Shown here one piece after another: positions 37,601 through 50,611 of a DNA stretch of 64,000 nucleotides; the first letter of the stretch is position 1; each line of letters begins with the position of its first letter. The position numbers and the translations under genes are program-made. The stretch lies in NCBI GenBank assembly GCA_008921705.1, contig VFFE01007192.1, forward strand, positions 975,554-1,039,553, read 5' to 3'. The notes beneath the pieces are model-generated. The model searched no databases. It was not told the origin of the DNA and saw only the letters and a program-made list of their open reading frames with translations. Source of the DNA: Burhinus oedicnemus (taxonomy: Eukaryota > Chordata > Aves > Charadriiformes > Burhinidae).

Positions 37601-38045
37601 TGAACAATATTCAGTCATAGAATCACAAGATCGGAATGGTTTGAGTTGGAAGGGACCTTTAAAGCATTAAGGGACCTTTAAAGATCATCTAATCCAACCC
37701 TCTGCCCTGGGCAGGGACATCTTTCACAAGATCAGGTTGCCCCATCCAATCTGAATTTGAATGCTTCCAATGACAAGGCATCGACCAGTTCTTTGGGCAA
37801 CGTGTTCCAGTGTCTCACCACCATCATTGTAAACAATTTCTTCCTTATGTCCAATCTTTGTGTACCCTCTTTCAGTTTGAAACCATTGCCCCTTGTCCAG
37901 TCACTACAGGCCTTTGTAACAAGTCTTTCTCAGTTCTTCTTATAAGCCCCCTTTGTATATTTACAGGCCACAATAAGGTGTCCCCAGAGCCTTCTCTTCT
38001 CCAGGCTGAACAACCCCAACTCTCAGTCTTTCCTCATAAGAGAGG
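36771..38045 (-). repeat. right arm of 1275-bp inverted repeat
   Basis: Partner of 216-1490, same length with no indel. The outer edge coincides exactly with the 3' tail of another CR1 at 38046. The inner edge lies inside CR1 element Y, where identity to the left copy falls to roughly 85%. Confidence 0.92.
37612..38045 (-). mobile_element. CR1 LINE 3' fragment (element X, right copy)
   Basis: Reversed CR1 3' end starting CAGTCATAGAATCACAAG, tail to tail with the CR1 at 34680-37600. It lacks about 165 bp of 5' sequence that the left copy (52-215) keeps. Confidence 0.9.
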
Positions 38046-38240
38046 AAATCACAGAATCACAGGGGTTGGAAGGGACCTCTGGAGATCATATAGTCCAACC
38101 CCCCCAGCCAAAGCAGGTTCATCTAGAGCAGGTGGCACAGGATGGCGTCCAGGCAGGTTTTGAATGTCTCCAGAGTCCGAGACTCCACCAACTCTCTGGG
38201 CAGCCTGTTCCAGTGCTCTGCCACCCTCAAATTTGTCTCT
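38046..38240 (-). mobile_element. short CR1 3' end (element Z)
   Basis: Begins AATCACAGAATCACAGGG and runs about 195 bp in antisense (GGTTGGAAGGGACCTCTGG, TGTTCCAGTGCTCTGCCACC). It abuts the truncated CR1 at 37612-38045 with no gap, in the same orientation. Confidence 0.9.
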
Positions 38241-39834
38241 GTGTTTCATATAGCCAATATTCTTTATTCATATGTAGAATTGCAGTCCTTATAATAATAC
38301 TTTCTACCAGGAGCAGATCAATAGGAATTTTGTGAGTCACTGTTTTCTCATGTACAAGGGAGATCAATAGTATGTAGTAGGAATATTAGTAGTGCAGTTA
38401 GCAGTCACACTGGAAGACAGGATGAAATAATGGTTCACTGTTCCAAAAATCTCATTATCTGTGTGTAAAGCAAAAGGCAACAGATGCCTATCCTAAGATT
38501 GCTAGGGAAATGCAGGAAACCAATTAGGTGTTTAAGAAACCAATTGTGTGTTTAAGAAACACAAGAGCAGGGAGGTCCAAGGACGGGTTTGAAGCAAAAT
38601 GATGGGATAGCTTTAGAGAGATCCACTGAGCACTCTTCCCAAACGTAAGAAGAAACATAACAGAAAGTATGAAGATTCTTATTTTAAAATATAAGAAATG
38701 AAAAACAAATGCTGACATCATCAGTTGACTGTAAGAAGGACTGGGTTTTTCAGTGTTGAGCTAGAACTTAATGTTCTGTGTCTTAATGCAGTGTGGAAGA
38801 GAAGCAAATTCAGAAATACAAAGAGAGAAGAGATTATTAAAACAGAAGGCTGGGAAAGCACCCTTTGCTCTGTTGTTGACTAATGAAAATTTGCTATTAT
38901 ATCAAGAGCAAAGAAAAGAAATCATGGTGTTTAGGATGGAAACTGATTAAGAGTTTAGCTGCATGAATGGATAGAAAGGACTGAATATTCAAGACATTAT
39001 GCCAAAGAATGCAGATTTAAACAAACTTTGATTTTCAAGATGTGGAGATCAAAGCCTTAGAATCAAAGATGGGGCCCAAATGATACTCCCAAATGAGGTT
39101 TTGTCCACAATACTAAAGAAAGGAGACAAAACGAGACAAATTATGAACATACTGAACTTGAGATACCTATAAAGAAAGGTCAGAGGCAAACAATGCTATT
39201 AGCTGAATGAACGTACTTGTTTCCTCCCAGGGACTGTCATCCTCTTCAGGGTCATATAGAATAGGGCAAAGCCAAGGCCCCACTCGCTCCAAATCTGTCT
39301 TCAACTAGTTTGCAAAAATAAGTTTTCCAATAAAAATATATCTTACTGGCATGTTCCCAGCTGCCTCTTGTCACTCCAGTCATTTGATCTGATTTCTTGT
39401 TTCAAACAGACCATAATTCTTTGTCATGTGTTTTGTGTATCCCATACTTATGTTCTGATTGAACTAGAGCATGTTTTTAAACAGGCATCCTCTCTTTATA
39501 TCAGGAGAGAAAACAATGTAGAAATCAACACATTTTTGGGGATGTTTTTTTTGTGTTTGTCTTTAAAACTGTGTACCTTATTTCTCGCCTGACTGCAGTG
39601 TTTATTAATGTTTAGTCATTGAACCTTTTTCCACCTTTTGGATAGATGAAGACTGCCTTTCATGTTGAAATCCACCTGAAGATAGATTGAGATCCATCTG
39701 AAGATAAATCTGGGATATAAGGGGAGGTTACTTGCAGACCACAATTAACTTCTTTTATAAATTAACCAGACTGAGATTTCTTTGTGAAGTTTTGATGTAT
39801 TGCAGATTTTGTAAACCTGTTTTTTTCAGAAACT
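38241..39834. other. upstream flank, no gene seen
   Basis: AT-rich. A small imperfect tandem duplication of about 20 bp lies at about 38519-38560 (CCAATT-GTGTTTAAGAAA). No exon-like structure. Confidence 0.5.
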
Positions 39835-40640
39835 TTCCAGCCTTGAGGTGTGTACCTTAGAATTGGACATGGTATTCCAGTAATGGTGTCAATAATACCA
39901 TACAGATGGAATGTGATATCTATAGTCTGTCTTATTTGTCTTCACCTTCTGTAGTTAAGAGCTACATTAGTCTTAGTCACTGTATTACACTGGGAGCTCA
40001 TGTTCAGTTGGTTACTCACCAGACCCCTAAGGCTTTCATAGATACAGGCTTTCCAAGAAACATTTTTCTGTCCTGTGAGTGTGACCTGCTTTCTGTGTTC
40101 CTAGATGTACACTCTTGCATACGGCAATATTAAAATGCATGATGTTTAAAAATGAATTCAGATTACTGAGTGATTCAGAATTCTCTATATATTATCACTT
40201 AAGTTAATAATCATGTCATATGGAAACTTCATAAGAAATGATTTTATCATTTATTTCTAGATCACCAATACACAGACTGAATAACACTGAGTCAAGAACA
40301 GACAGCGCTGAACTCATTGATTTCTGTTATGATTTCCCATTTACAATTAGTTTTGGAGATGGTATAGTTGTCAAGATTATTTTTTCCAATCTGAGTAACA
40401 CAAATGTTTTACATTCGTTATTTCTGAGTGTCAAATTTTAGTTAGGAAGTCACATAACGATAAGCCAAGTGACACGCTTTTGACATTGTCTTTGCCAATC
40501 AGATTTGTAATCGCCTCAAGAGACAATGTCAGATTTGCTTTGTATATGTGTATGAAAAGTGTTTTCATGCATTTATTAATTGAATTTGCTGCCATACTTG
40601 CCATTGTTGCTTTTGCCAAGGAGAGGCAGACCTATCAAGG
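39835..40640 (-). mobile_element. ancient L3/CR1-type LINE fragment
   Basis: Diverged antisense match, in the right order, to the CR1/L3 lineage that is shared by amniotes. Seen are the GGACATGGTATTCCAGTAATGG block, CTCATGTTCAG...ACCAGACCCCTAAGG, CTAGATGTACACTC...ATATTAAAATGCAT, the ATCACCAATACACAGACTGA block near 40261 and AGGAAGTCACATAACGATAAG near 40444. Divergence is far above that of the avian CR1 copies. Confidence 0.75.
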
Positions 40641-41639
40641 TGAAGGCCCTCTTGGGCTGGGCTATACAGAGTCAACCAATGTGTGCTCAGTCTGAAAAAA
40701 ACATGTGACACGGTTCTAATAATTCTTTTTAATTAGCCTCAATCTTAAGCAACTATCCAGCCTGTTACACAGCATATATCAGTTCTTCTCAACTCACCTC
40801 ACTGTGTAATTTTAATATCATATATCCTTCAAGATTTATTTGCAAAATATTTAAAAAAACAACATTCAGGATGACAGAACTACAACATAAAGAAATGATC
40901 CTTTATAAACATATCTAGCTAATAACTATGAAATCTTAACATTCCTGTTCAATGTCTACAATAACATTTTTTGTACAAAAAATAGCCAAAGGTAAGGCAC
41001 AGTGTATAAAAACATTCTGTGTTCCCTTGAATTAAGCTGAAACCTTTTGATGTACTCGAGAGGTTGTTGTTTGTACACTGTGTCCTTCAACCTAAAATAA
41101 CAGTGAAAGTGATAGAATGAAAAATGACAACAATTAAGAAGAAGCTGAACCTGCAAATTTGTTTTTATGGATTTTCCTGCTCTGTGTTGCAAATGTTAAG
41201 TTTTAAAAAACAGAATAATTCAGACTTCTATTGTTCACGATTCTCTCTTCAAGGTTAATTAATTTTGAAATGAATAGAATTAAAATCCATGGCAATATAT
41301 TTGCCTTTATCCCCAATCTTGTATTAATTGTACTAAAAATGGTGAAGTATGTACCTATTCTTTTGCATGTGCAGACAGACACATATGTGGAAACTCATGA
41401 GAGTAGTGAATGACCCCAGGTAAGCTGCTTTGTTTGCCTCTGTTCACTTGGCAATAGATTTCAGAATGGTGCTGTTACTTGTGCCACTCAGAAGAGCAGA
41501 CAGGCTGGTGACAGTTATATCACTTCCTACATTACCAAAACTTAGGAGAATATGACCAACCAGACAACACAAATGGGGATATCAGTACTAATATCTGCCT
41601 TCCCATGTCTGCAAACCTTGTGCCTTTCTAAGAAAGTAC

Positions 41640-42030
41640 TCCAGTGAACTGTGCCAGTCCATCAGTTGTCAGCGTGTATTGATGCCTGGGATTCTTCAGG
41701 TGCAATTCTTGTATTTCATGAGGTTCCTGTTCACCCCTTCCTGCAGCCTGCCTGGGTCCCTTTGGGCGGCAGCCCTGCCCTCCAGCATATTTACTGTTCT
41801 CCCCAATTTGAGGTCGTCTGCAAACTTGACAAGAATGCACTCCATTACCACCTCCAGATCACTGATAAAGATATTAAACCTGACAGGTCTCATCGCAGAC
41901 CCCCATAGTATCCACTTGTCACAAGCATCCACATAGAGTGCTACCCACTAGCCACTGCTCTCTGACCCTGCCCATCCAACTAGCTTCTTCCCATGTAGTT
42001 CTCCAGCCAGACCGACGGTGATGGTCTAAT
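41640..42030 (-). mobile_element. old CR1 fragment (reverse transcriptase part)
   Basis: Antisense CR1 with recognisable blocks (ATGAGGTTCCTGTTCACCCC, GTCGTCTGCAAACTTGAC, ATCACTGATAAAGATATTAAA). The minus frame at 41696-41932 reads a FADD-type catalytic box ([12 protein letters not shown]), but no longer frame survives. Both ends are truncated. Confidence 0.82.
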
Positions 42031-45000
42031 TTGACTAAAAGAAGTAAATAATTATGGCTTAGCTAGAGAAGCAAAATGTGGACTAATCTGTCCCCTACAC
42101 TAGTAAGCAGAATTCCTTCTGATTAGCTCCAAGGCAAATGTTGAACTGTGTATCTTAAGCAACATAGTTGAGTTATCTGATTTGTCCTTACAAACATCAC
42201 TGAGCAGATGAAGTTTGGCAACTTGCCCAGTATCAGTTTATGTATTTATGATATTGGGTACTCATCAGGCCTTCACTAGCAAGAACTAGTAGGTATAGAA
42301 GATGCCCATTTTCTCTTGGCTAAGAGAAAACAACTGATTTTTTTCACAAAAACTCTGAAAATTTAGTTCAGAGGTTGAAGTAGTCAGAGCTTAATCATAA
42401 AGTAGTGATACAGTGTAGTGGCTTTCCCACAATATGCATTCCAATGTACTTAACTTTTTGTGCAGTTGATGCCACTCCATACACAAGTTAAATAGGGAAC
42501 CCAAATAGTTATTTACAGTCAACTGAACTGAACAACTAATTAACAGAATTCTTCCATGTAAATGTTTGTCATTGAAAACATGTTTTTACTATAGGTTGGA
42601 AACTTTTCTAGAGGATTTAATTTTAATTAAAATTCTCTCGGGTAAAGAATGCTTTGAAAAGAAAAAGTGAAGCAGTTTGATACATACATTAAAGCATCTC
42701 CTGTTTGTGTTTGTTATGTTTCTATGGTTGTCATAGTAACTGCCAAAAAAAAAAAGGAGGGGGGGGGGAGAAAAAGCAGATTGTGGCTTTCTTAAAAGAT
42801 AGTATATCATGGCCATCAGAAATAAAATAATGAGAAAATACTGTAGTTTCTCTGTTTCTTTGTAAGGCAGAATACAAAGAATGGTTCTTAATTTTTACAA
42901 AATAAAAAAAATGTTTTCTGTTTATTAGAAATTATATCAAGTCTTCTTTTTTACTTCAGTCCTCCTAACACAGGCACTCCTGACAAAATAACAAAACTGA
43001 ATTCAACCTGTGTTTTAACAGCAGTGAACTCCTTCATGAACATTATAGTTTTTGAGAGCTCTTTAATTATGGAGTTTGCCCACCTTCCTTGTCATCTCTT
43101 CATCACAAGGGTGAGATTGTTTACTCTCTTAAAATAAAATTTCACGACTTTGCGGAAGCAAGGTCATTTCCTAGTGACAAATGACATTGCGGTAAAGTGC
43201 TGCATAACAGTTGAGAAGACTTTAACCATCCTAAAAGCCCATTGATTTTACTAAAGTTTCTTTTCTCAGAACTGAGCACATTACACCAAATAACCTAATT
43301 CACATACTTATTTAAAAATAAACCTAGTCAATGTGAAAGGGAGTGGTAGGATCAGACTATAAAAGAAAAAGTTTGGTTCTCTTCTTCCATCTGAGGAAAG
43401 ATTTTTATTTTAAAGTAATCAAATTGGAGTAGTGTATTTATTACACATGCAGCCATACCATTTTACTCTATGTTGCCTAAGTCTTCCCATCACCAAAAAC
43501 TTCTTGGAAATGGACAGATGAAAAATCTATGCAATTGCTAAATAATGGTACCATTTTGTCACCATTGAAGAAAGTCTTCAGGAGTCACATTCAGAGTATT
43601 TGGAATATGCTTTCATTTTGACATAAAAGAAACCAGAGGGATATTGTCCTAAATACATAGAAACTTGAGCTGCAATGGTCCGTATGGTCCTTAGTTGCCA
43701 TGAGAAACATCTACCAGTGTAGCCCTAAACTGTCTGTGAGGCTAGAGTTTTGAATGAGACACTTACACGCCTACTTTGCAAAATACTGGAATGATGTTTT
43801 CATGTAATTTGCTGCACCAAACTGGAGATATTTAATTAGTTGTACTTTGCATGTTGCTTCCTGCTGAACCCAGGAGGATTCAGTCCTGATGTGACAAAGA
43901 TACACGCTGCTAGGACTGAATCTGAGAAGTGAACCAGTCTCTTGGAATACAGTATTTCTGCCATTCTTGTGGTACATTTGTGTAAAGATTTGGGTGAAAG
44001 ATCCAGTTCTTTCAAAATAGGGGTATATATATTTCCCATAGAAGAAGAAAACTTCATCTTGTTTTGTTTGGGTTTTTGGTTGTTGGTTTTTTTTTTTCAT
44101 CTTCATGTTTTTGTGCACCACATGAGGGAGAAGTCCTGTGGAAAACATAAGTGAGATTGGATCACGTAACTAAATACCTTAACATGATGTACATGTGAAA
44201 TCAGCACAACTAATTGTCAGGATAATTTAATTTTGCATTACAATTCCTGTTTTGGAATGCTTGAACTTATGATTTTAATACCATTGGTTTTAGATGGGGC
44301 TTTATGGCATATAACGTATTAATATCTAAAACTCCTTTGCTCAGTAGTTGTCCTGTATCTTCAATAACTACTTTTTAATAGAAATTATAAGACATGGATA
44401 TAATATGAAGTACATGGTAATATAAGTCACATCATAAGAAGAGCCTTCTGCAGAAAACAACCTTGAATCTAATGATCCCTAGCTGATCCAGTTTAAATGA
44501 AACAGTAGGATAAACAAAAGTATGTCTGTAGGTAAGGATTTTGATTCTGAAAGGGCAAACTTTGAGAAATTATGAGAACCAATTAGAGACAATGACTGAA
44601 TTGAGAGTTTAAGAACTTTAATATAGAAGAGCCATGCACATTAATTCAAACGAACAAACGGTCTGGAATTTGCAGGCTAAGCAAAGAAAAGGTTGCAAAC
44701 GACATCCCAGGACTCTTAGAGTAAAACTAACTTCAAAATTGTATTGGATATAAAAAGAGAAATTGGTAAAAAGAAAAAAAAAAGGATTGATTTTATTTGG
44801 TGATAAAAAGAGTAGGGGTAGAATAATAAGGTAAAGATAAAGCCTTGCAAAAGATATTGAAATACATTAAACAGTACATTTAACCAGAATTATAAAAAAA
44901 GAATGACAAAGTAAATCTTATGATATGAAGGTAGAGGTAGTCATGAAACACAAGATTTTGTTAGCATGGCTCTAAAACAACATGCATCTTGTGCTTCAAT

Positions 45001-47339
45001 TTTCAATACAGCTGATGATGCAGAACACCAACCACTGGGTCCCAGTTTTCCTGTGGACCCAGCCATGTGGCCTGCACAGAGTTACATGCTGCAGGGCCTT
45101 GTCTTGCCACATAATCTGGAATGTATAAAACATAATGGAGCTAAGAATTCCTGTGCAGAAAACTTACATTGAAAAATGATATAATGTTATTATCTGCAAA
45201 TGTATTTAAACTTCCAGTATCATAGGAAGAATCTGCAGAAATGAAACAAGAATATGGATTTCATCTGTTCTGTTTGCTGCAGTCCTTACATTTATTGATA
45301 TATTTCTTTGAACTCATATTGATTTTACCATTTTACTCTTACCATAGTATTTACCAACAAGAAGTGGATTTTAGGTAAACTATAGATATTTTAGAATTAC
45401 ATCTTGTCTTTAGAAAAAAGCTTACAAATTAAATTAGTTGGATTTTAGGCCTGATCACTGAAAACAGGTCTCTTCAAGAAAGACTGGTATTCTATACATT
45501 TATTCTTATAAGATTACTTTTATGCAGAAAAACATTCTGCTGTAAATTTGTTGTTCTGTACAGAAGAGAACAAGTTTCCTCCTCTATGGAGAACTTCAGC
45601 ATGAAATTTACCATGAGAATATAGTTTTGCTTAGCCCACTGAGAACACATAAAAGGTTCACATATATTGTATTAGAAGAAAAATTAGGAGTTGTAATCAT
45701 TGTGTAATGCATTGAAAGACCACATCACAGAGGCACCATCTGCACTTCACTAAGGGCTTGTTCCAGCCTGTGCTAAAGCCCAAATGTGTCTCCAGAACTA
45801 CTAACATGAGGAAGCTTAATTCAGTTTTCCTTGGTCCTCTGTTTTTAGTTTTGCCGAAAATATAAATTAGCATTTGAATATAGCTGCTTTTCTCACTAAT
45901 TTTATTGGATAAGATTTTATATTCTGAACAAAATATTGCTGCTTATGTATGTATAGTTTCACATATATCAATAAGAAAAAATAACCTGTGCATTGTAACC
46001 ACTTCTTGTCATTGCCAGCATTATCCCTGATCTGGTGGTTCCTCTGCTGGATAGTTTAAAACCAGCTATGCCAACTCTAAATAGAATTTCCAAGAACGTT
46101 ACCAGTAACAGTTTCTAGATGGTTCAGAAACATTCAATAATATTTCTGATTTGTACTTCTTCACATCTTACAAGATCTTTTCACCTTGCTCAAGGTACAT
46201 AAAAAACATCAGATGATCAGAATTACCAGGGGACTTACACCTGATGCTCTTTGAAGTCTCTGTGTATTGAGAAGAAGGGTATATTAACCCATGTGAGATT
46301 TATTCCCAATATAGGAGTAATTAATTTAATATAAGAGCTGGCTGTATGCAGACATACTTTTGGAGATAACGTCATGGGAGCTGGAATAGAAGATAGGGCT
46401 TTACGGTGTTTCACAAAGTACTTCGATGTGTCCTAGAGATTCTTCATAGCATGTTTTTTCTACACTGTGGAAAAGTGATTTTCTCCACTCATTTCTTTCC
46501 TCCTTTTTCTTCCCATCTCTCCATTTCAAGCACTAAATATACATTTCAGACATTAGCTTCAAGAACTCCAATCCCCATCTGAACCAAGACAGAAGTGTTT
46601 CTCTCGTTCACACCAAGGTGTTGTCATTCAGGTCAAATGAGACCAGGATTTTATGTCAATTATTTATGGCAAAACCATGGAGAAGAAGGCCTACTAAAAT
46701 TAATGAAAAGTTAGAATCTAAAATACTTTCTTAGAGCTTATTCTTCTTTGGTACCCTCTCTGGTAGGAATGGTACCATTTGCCACATAGCTGAAGATAAA
46801 CCATGATTTTTGCTGTATGAATTTGCTTGGCAATTCTTCTTCATTAAAAAAAAATTAAAGCATTAGGCACTTATCAACTCTAGTATTCCATATTTCTGTT
46901 TCCCTTTTGCTAAGCATTCTGAAGAAAACAGTTTGATCCATCCTTGTATCAAACTAATGAAAACTAAGATACACTTATGTTTATCATGTAAGTATGAATA
47001 CACACATAGCACTTGAATACAATTCTGAAGATTTGTATGTTTGCAGATTTGACATCCTTGTACCACGAGACCATTTTCTATTATGTAGTTCTTGAATGCT
47101 TTGCAGCATCCTAATTAGAAAGACTTCTCGCCCCTACTCACACATAGCAATTTGCATTTTTTTTCATTTCATAACCTGGCTAAGGAAATTAGTGTAAAAT
47201 TAGTGTATTTCCTAATTAGGAAATTTGGGGGGATAAAGTCAAAAGTGGCAAGAGTGACAGGCCTGTGATGATGTCTGTCTGAGAAACACATGCTTTGTTA
47301 AAAAAAAATCATTTTTGGTATTAAAAAAAAGGAAAATCC
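42031..47339. other. upstream flank, no gene seen
   Basis: AT-rich unique sequence. Short simple tracts: A11 followed by a G-rich run at 42744-42770, T runs near 44084. An 18-bp perfect palindrome (ATTTCCTAATTAGGAAAT) lies at 47207-47224. Small frames (43771-44148, 44966-45172) have no recognised domain. Confidence 0.5.
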
Positions 47340-47560
47340 AGTGGAACATGGTCAGAGACTTCACAGACTAAGATTCAGGCCTCTCTTCTGTTGAATTTTC
47401 TGGTGTGACCTTGGGCAAGTCTCGTAACTATCCTGTGCTTCATTTCCACATCTTCAAAAAGAAGCCAACAGCTCTTCCTTTTCCACAGAAGCTGTGTGAG
47501 GAAAAAGTATGTGGAAGATTATGAAGTGATTATATGCAGTGTGAAAATCTATCCAAGGGA
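47340..47560 (+). mobile_element. MIR-type ancient SINE
   Basis: Contains the MIR core in order: GTGTGACCTTGGGCAAGTC (near 47404), a CTTCATTTCCACATCT block (CTCAGTTTCCTCATCT in MIR), then GCTGTGTGAGGA and GTGATTATATGCAGTG. MIR is a tRNA-derived, L2-mobilised SINE active before the amniote radiations, so this is one of the oldest elements in the window. Confidence 0.78.
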
Positions 47561-48269
47561 GAGTGATATCCATTTACTTATTTGTTTAATACAGCTGTCG
47601 ACTTTTCAACTGCTCACTTCTTTTCTTCATAGTCACTGGAAATAAGTACTTCCAGGACACAAATCATCTCATCCTAAAGGAGACATCAAAAATAACTCAT
47701 CTGAACAATGTATTGAATGCCTGTTCCTCTCCACTGACTCCAAAGGAAGTCTCAGGTGCAGGTGTCTGTAACTGCAGATACTTGGTCAGATTACTCACAC
47801 TTAAAGTATGCTGAGTTCCTTATAACCATACAGATGAAGCGTGGGTCAGTTAGTCAGGCAAAGATATACCAACACCTCGGTGTCAGTTAAGTGCCCAATA
47901 CTAAAGTAATTAGCTCTACAAAAATCATATCCTGTAGGGCATATAGAAGATAGACATTTAAACATGTTTCAGTATCTTGCTTACTTATAATGCTGAGGGA
48001 GGAAATGTGGCTTTCTGTGCACACCTTCCTGAAAATTCAAATCCAACTGTTACCTGTAGTCTTGAGAAAATCTATTTTATATGTGATTTTTTTGATGAGA
48101 AAAAAGTTGTGGATGACATTTTCAGCCAGGTACTCTAGTCCTTTTATGCATACCTACTTACTTTCAGAAAAATATTGAGATCTCTGGAAATGTCTTTTTG
48201 AAGAGTACTTTATTCTGCAAATTCCCCTGTTGAAGTCATGAGGGTACTTGTAGACTAAACCGCTGCCTA
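47561..48269. other. upstream flank, no gene seen
   Basis: AT-rich unique sequence without recognised element. Confidence 0.5.
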
Positions 48270-48640
48270 TCACAGAATCACAAACAGACTGAAGGAGACC
48301 TCAGGAAGTCATCTACTCCATGCTTTTGCCCACAGGCAAAATCAACTGTACCTGTCAACTCTGATAGATGTTTACCTAACCTGTCCTTAGAGATTTCCAG
48401 TGACTGAAACTCCAAAAGCTCTTCAGGCAATCTATTCTAGTGTGTCATGATCCATGTCATTAGAAAATTTTACTTAATATCTGTCTTACATCTTCCTGGC
48501 TGTAATTCAAGGCCATTAATTCTTTTTTCATCCTCTCTAGGTACAGAGAACTGATTATTTCTTTCTTCATTCCAGAAGCATTTTAAGTACCTGCAGATCA
48601 TAACAATGCCATCCTCTTTTTTCTGTTTTTCCTGAAGCAT
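48270..48640 (-). mobile_element. old, degenerate CR1 3' fragment
   Basis: Starts with TATCACAGAATCACAAACAG, followed by antisense CR1 3' blocks in order with heavy substitution (CTTCAGGCAATCTATTC for the usual CTGGGCAACCTGTTC). Ends near 48640. Confidence 0.8.
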
Positions 48641-50611
48641 TCCTATTAGTACACTTTTTCAGTCCCCCCTTCCTGAGGTCTTTTTTTATTTATTTTTTTT
48701 TAAAGTCTAGGGTTTTTTGCTGTTCTTTTCAGTTAGACCAAATGATAATTCTATCTGGGAAAAATAGATAATTTCCAACTTTCTTAAGCTTCAGAGAAGG
48801 CCTTAGTAAGACTGCATATACCTGTTTTTGTTAGATATACCTCATTTATATAGGGCAAGTGTTAAAGAGGAAGGAGAGTGTGATCACAACACTGCAAGTG
48901 ATGGCCATTACCTGGCATGCAGACTAGATGACAAACATAGAAGTCTGATAATTCTTTCTTTTATCCTAGCATCTGAATGATGTAAGTATTCAAGGGGAAG
49001 AGTAGTTAGGCAGAATGTGCCAAAAAAAAAGTTGTAATATAGCCATTTAATCAAAAGCATTAGGAGTATATACCTTTATAAAAAGTTCTGAAATGTCCAA
49101 GAGTAATAATCTCTTGTGGCAAAAGTAGATAAATGTTACACACTTTTAAGGAAGTTTTACACTACTCTGCATATGCTTTGACAAAGACTAGAGTCGCAAA
49201 AAGTCTTAGTTACTCAACTTTGGCAACTAGAACATTGTGATCTCTTGAGACACATGAATCATTTTTAAATATCACCAAACCTATACAGACTTACCTTCAT
49301 GACAGCAGAATTGCACAAAATTTCCTTTCCAAAGTTTGGGGGCCTTAATTCTAGGAAGCTTCTTAAAGCTGTAATTTTTTTCATTTATCTTATTTGCTTA
49401 GACCAGCATACCTATATCTTAAATGTATGTTGGATATTCAAGACAATCACTTAATATCTGCTGTTGAATCTTCTCTATCATTGAATTAAATCTTCACGTG
49501 GCCGAAGAAGAAATCATGGAATTTTAAGTGCTATAGTCAAGTGATAAGGGCATGATAAGAGGTTAGGAGAGACAGATGAAATTTTCTGCTGCAATTACCA
49601 GTTCATCATTTATACAAAATACCACAGATCCAGGAGAAAACAAAAAGAACATCCAGTATATTAGCGATTGGAGTGGTCTTTCAGGATTTAAACAATCTGA
49701 CTCAAGTCTGCTTCAAATGTGGCAGAAGAGTAGTTTTAAAATAGGTTTCTTACCTTCAAGCACCACTGTGAGGCTGAGTTGCAACAAATGAGTTTTAGGC
49801 ACCTCATACATGAAGTCCGGGTAGAGTTAGCTACCACAATATGAAAGTTAGAGCTGCCAGCATAATGTAGGTTGATACCTGAGCTCACCAGTAACCAACG
49901 CTGAACACAGGATATGTTTTACACATCAAGGATTTGATGACTAACATCAAAACTCACTTCTTCCCTCCAAAAAGTTTGTATCATATAGCTTAGGAAGGGC
50001 AGAAATCACCCTCTTTCCTGTGGAAGGCTCTTCTGTACAAAAGCATCCATGATTTTGAGGCTGAAGGAATAACAAGGTCACCAAGTCTCTGAACTGGGCA
50101 TTCAAGAGAAAAGAAATATACATATTTCATGATCAAGTTGAGAACAGCAGGTAAGAATGCAAGGGTGCGGTTGTCCAGAAGGAATGTCCTAATGCCAGGC
50201 TAAGTTATTTTGTTCTAGCTCTCTGTCAAATGGAAAACTGACATCTTCTTTGGGAAGTGATGCCTTTTCAATAGGAGGCTTGGAAACCACCTGTACCGCA
50301 ACAGTTCAGACCAGGTTATGCTCCTTATCTGTCCTCCCTACCAAGAGGAGTGGAAATATGTGTTTCAGACTTCTTCAACTGAGCGGATGCTTGAGTAACT
50401 GCTGTGGGCATGGAACAAAAAAAAAAAAGCACCGCTTGTTCGTCTGCAGGAACCTAAATTCCACCTGCTCCCACAACAGATTAACGAATATTTTTGTGAG
50501 GCACCACTTTGCCCTCAGTAATCTGTTGTATAATAGGAGCCACACTAAATTATGGCAGAAATCTGGCATTTGTACATGTTTTAAATAGGAGATGTAGGGG
50601 CATCCTTCCAA
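48641..50611. other. upstream flank, no gene seen
   Basis: AT-rich unique sequence with small T runs near 48680-48700 and A12 at 50417-50428. No gene or element recognised. Confidence 0.5.
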
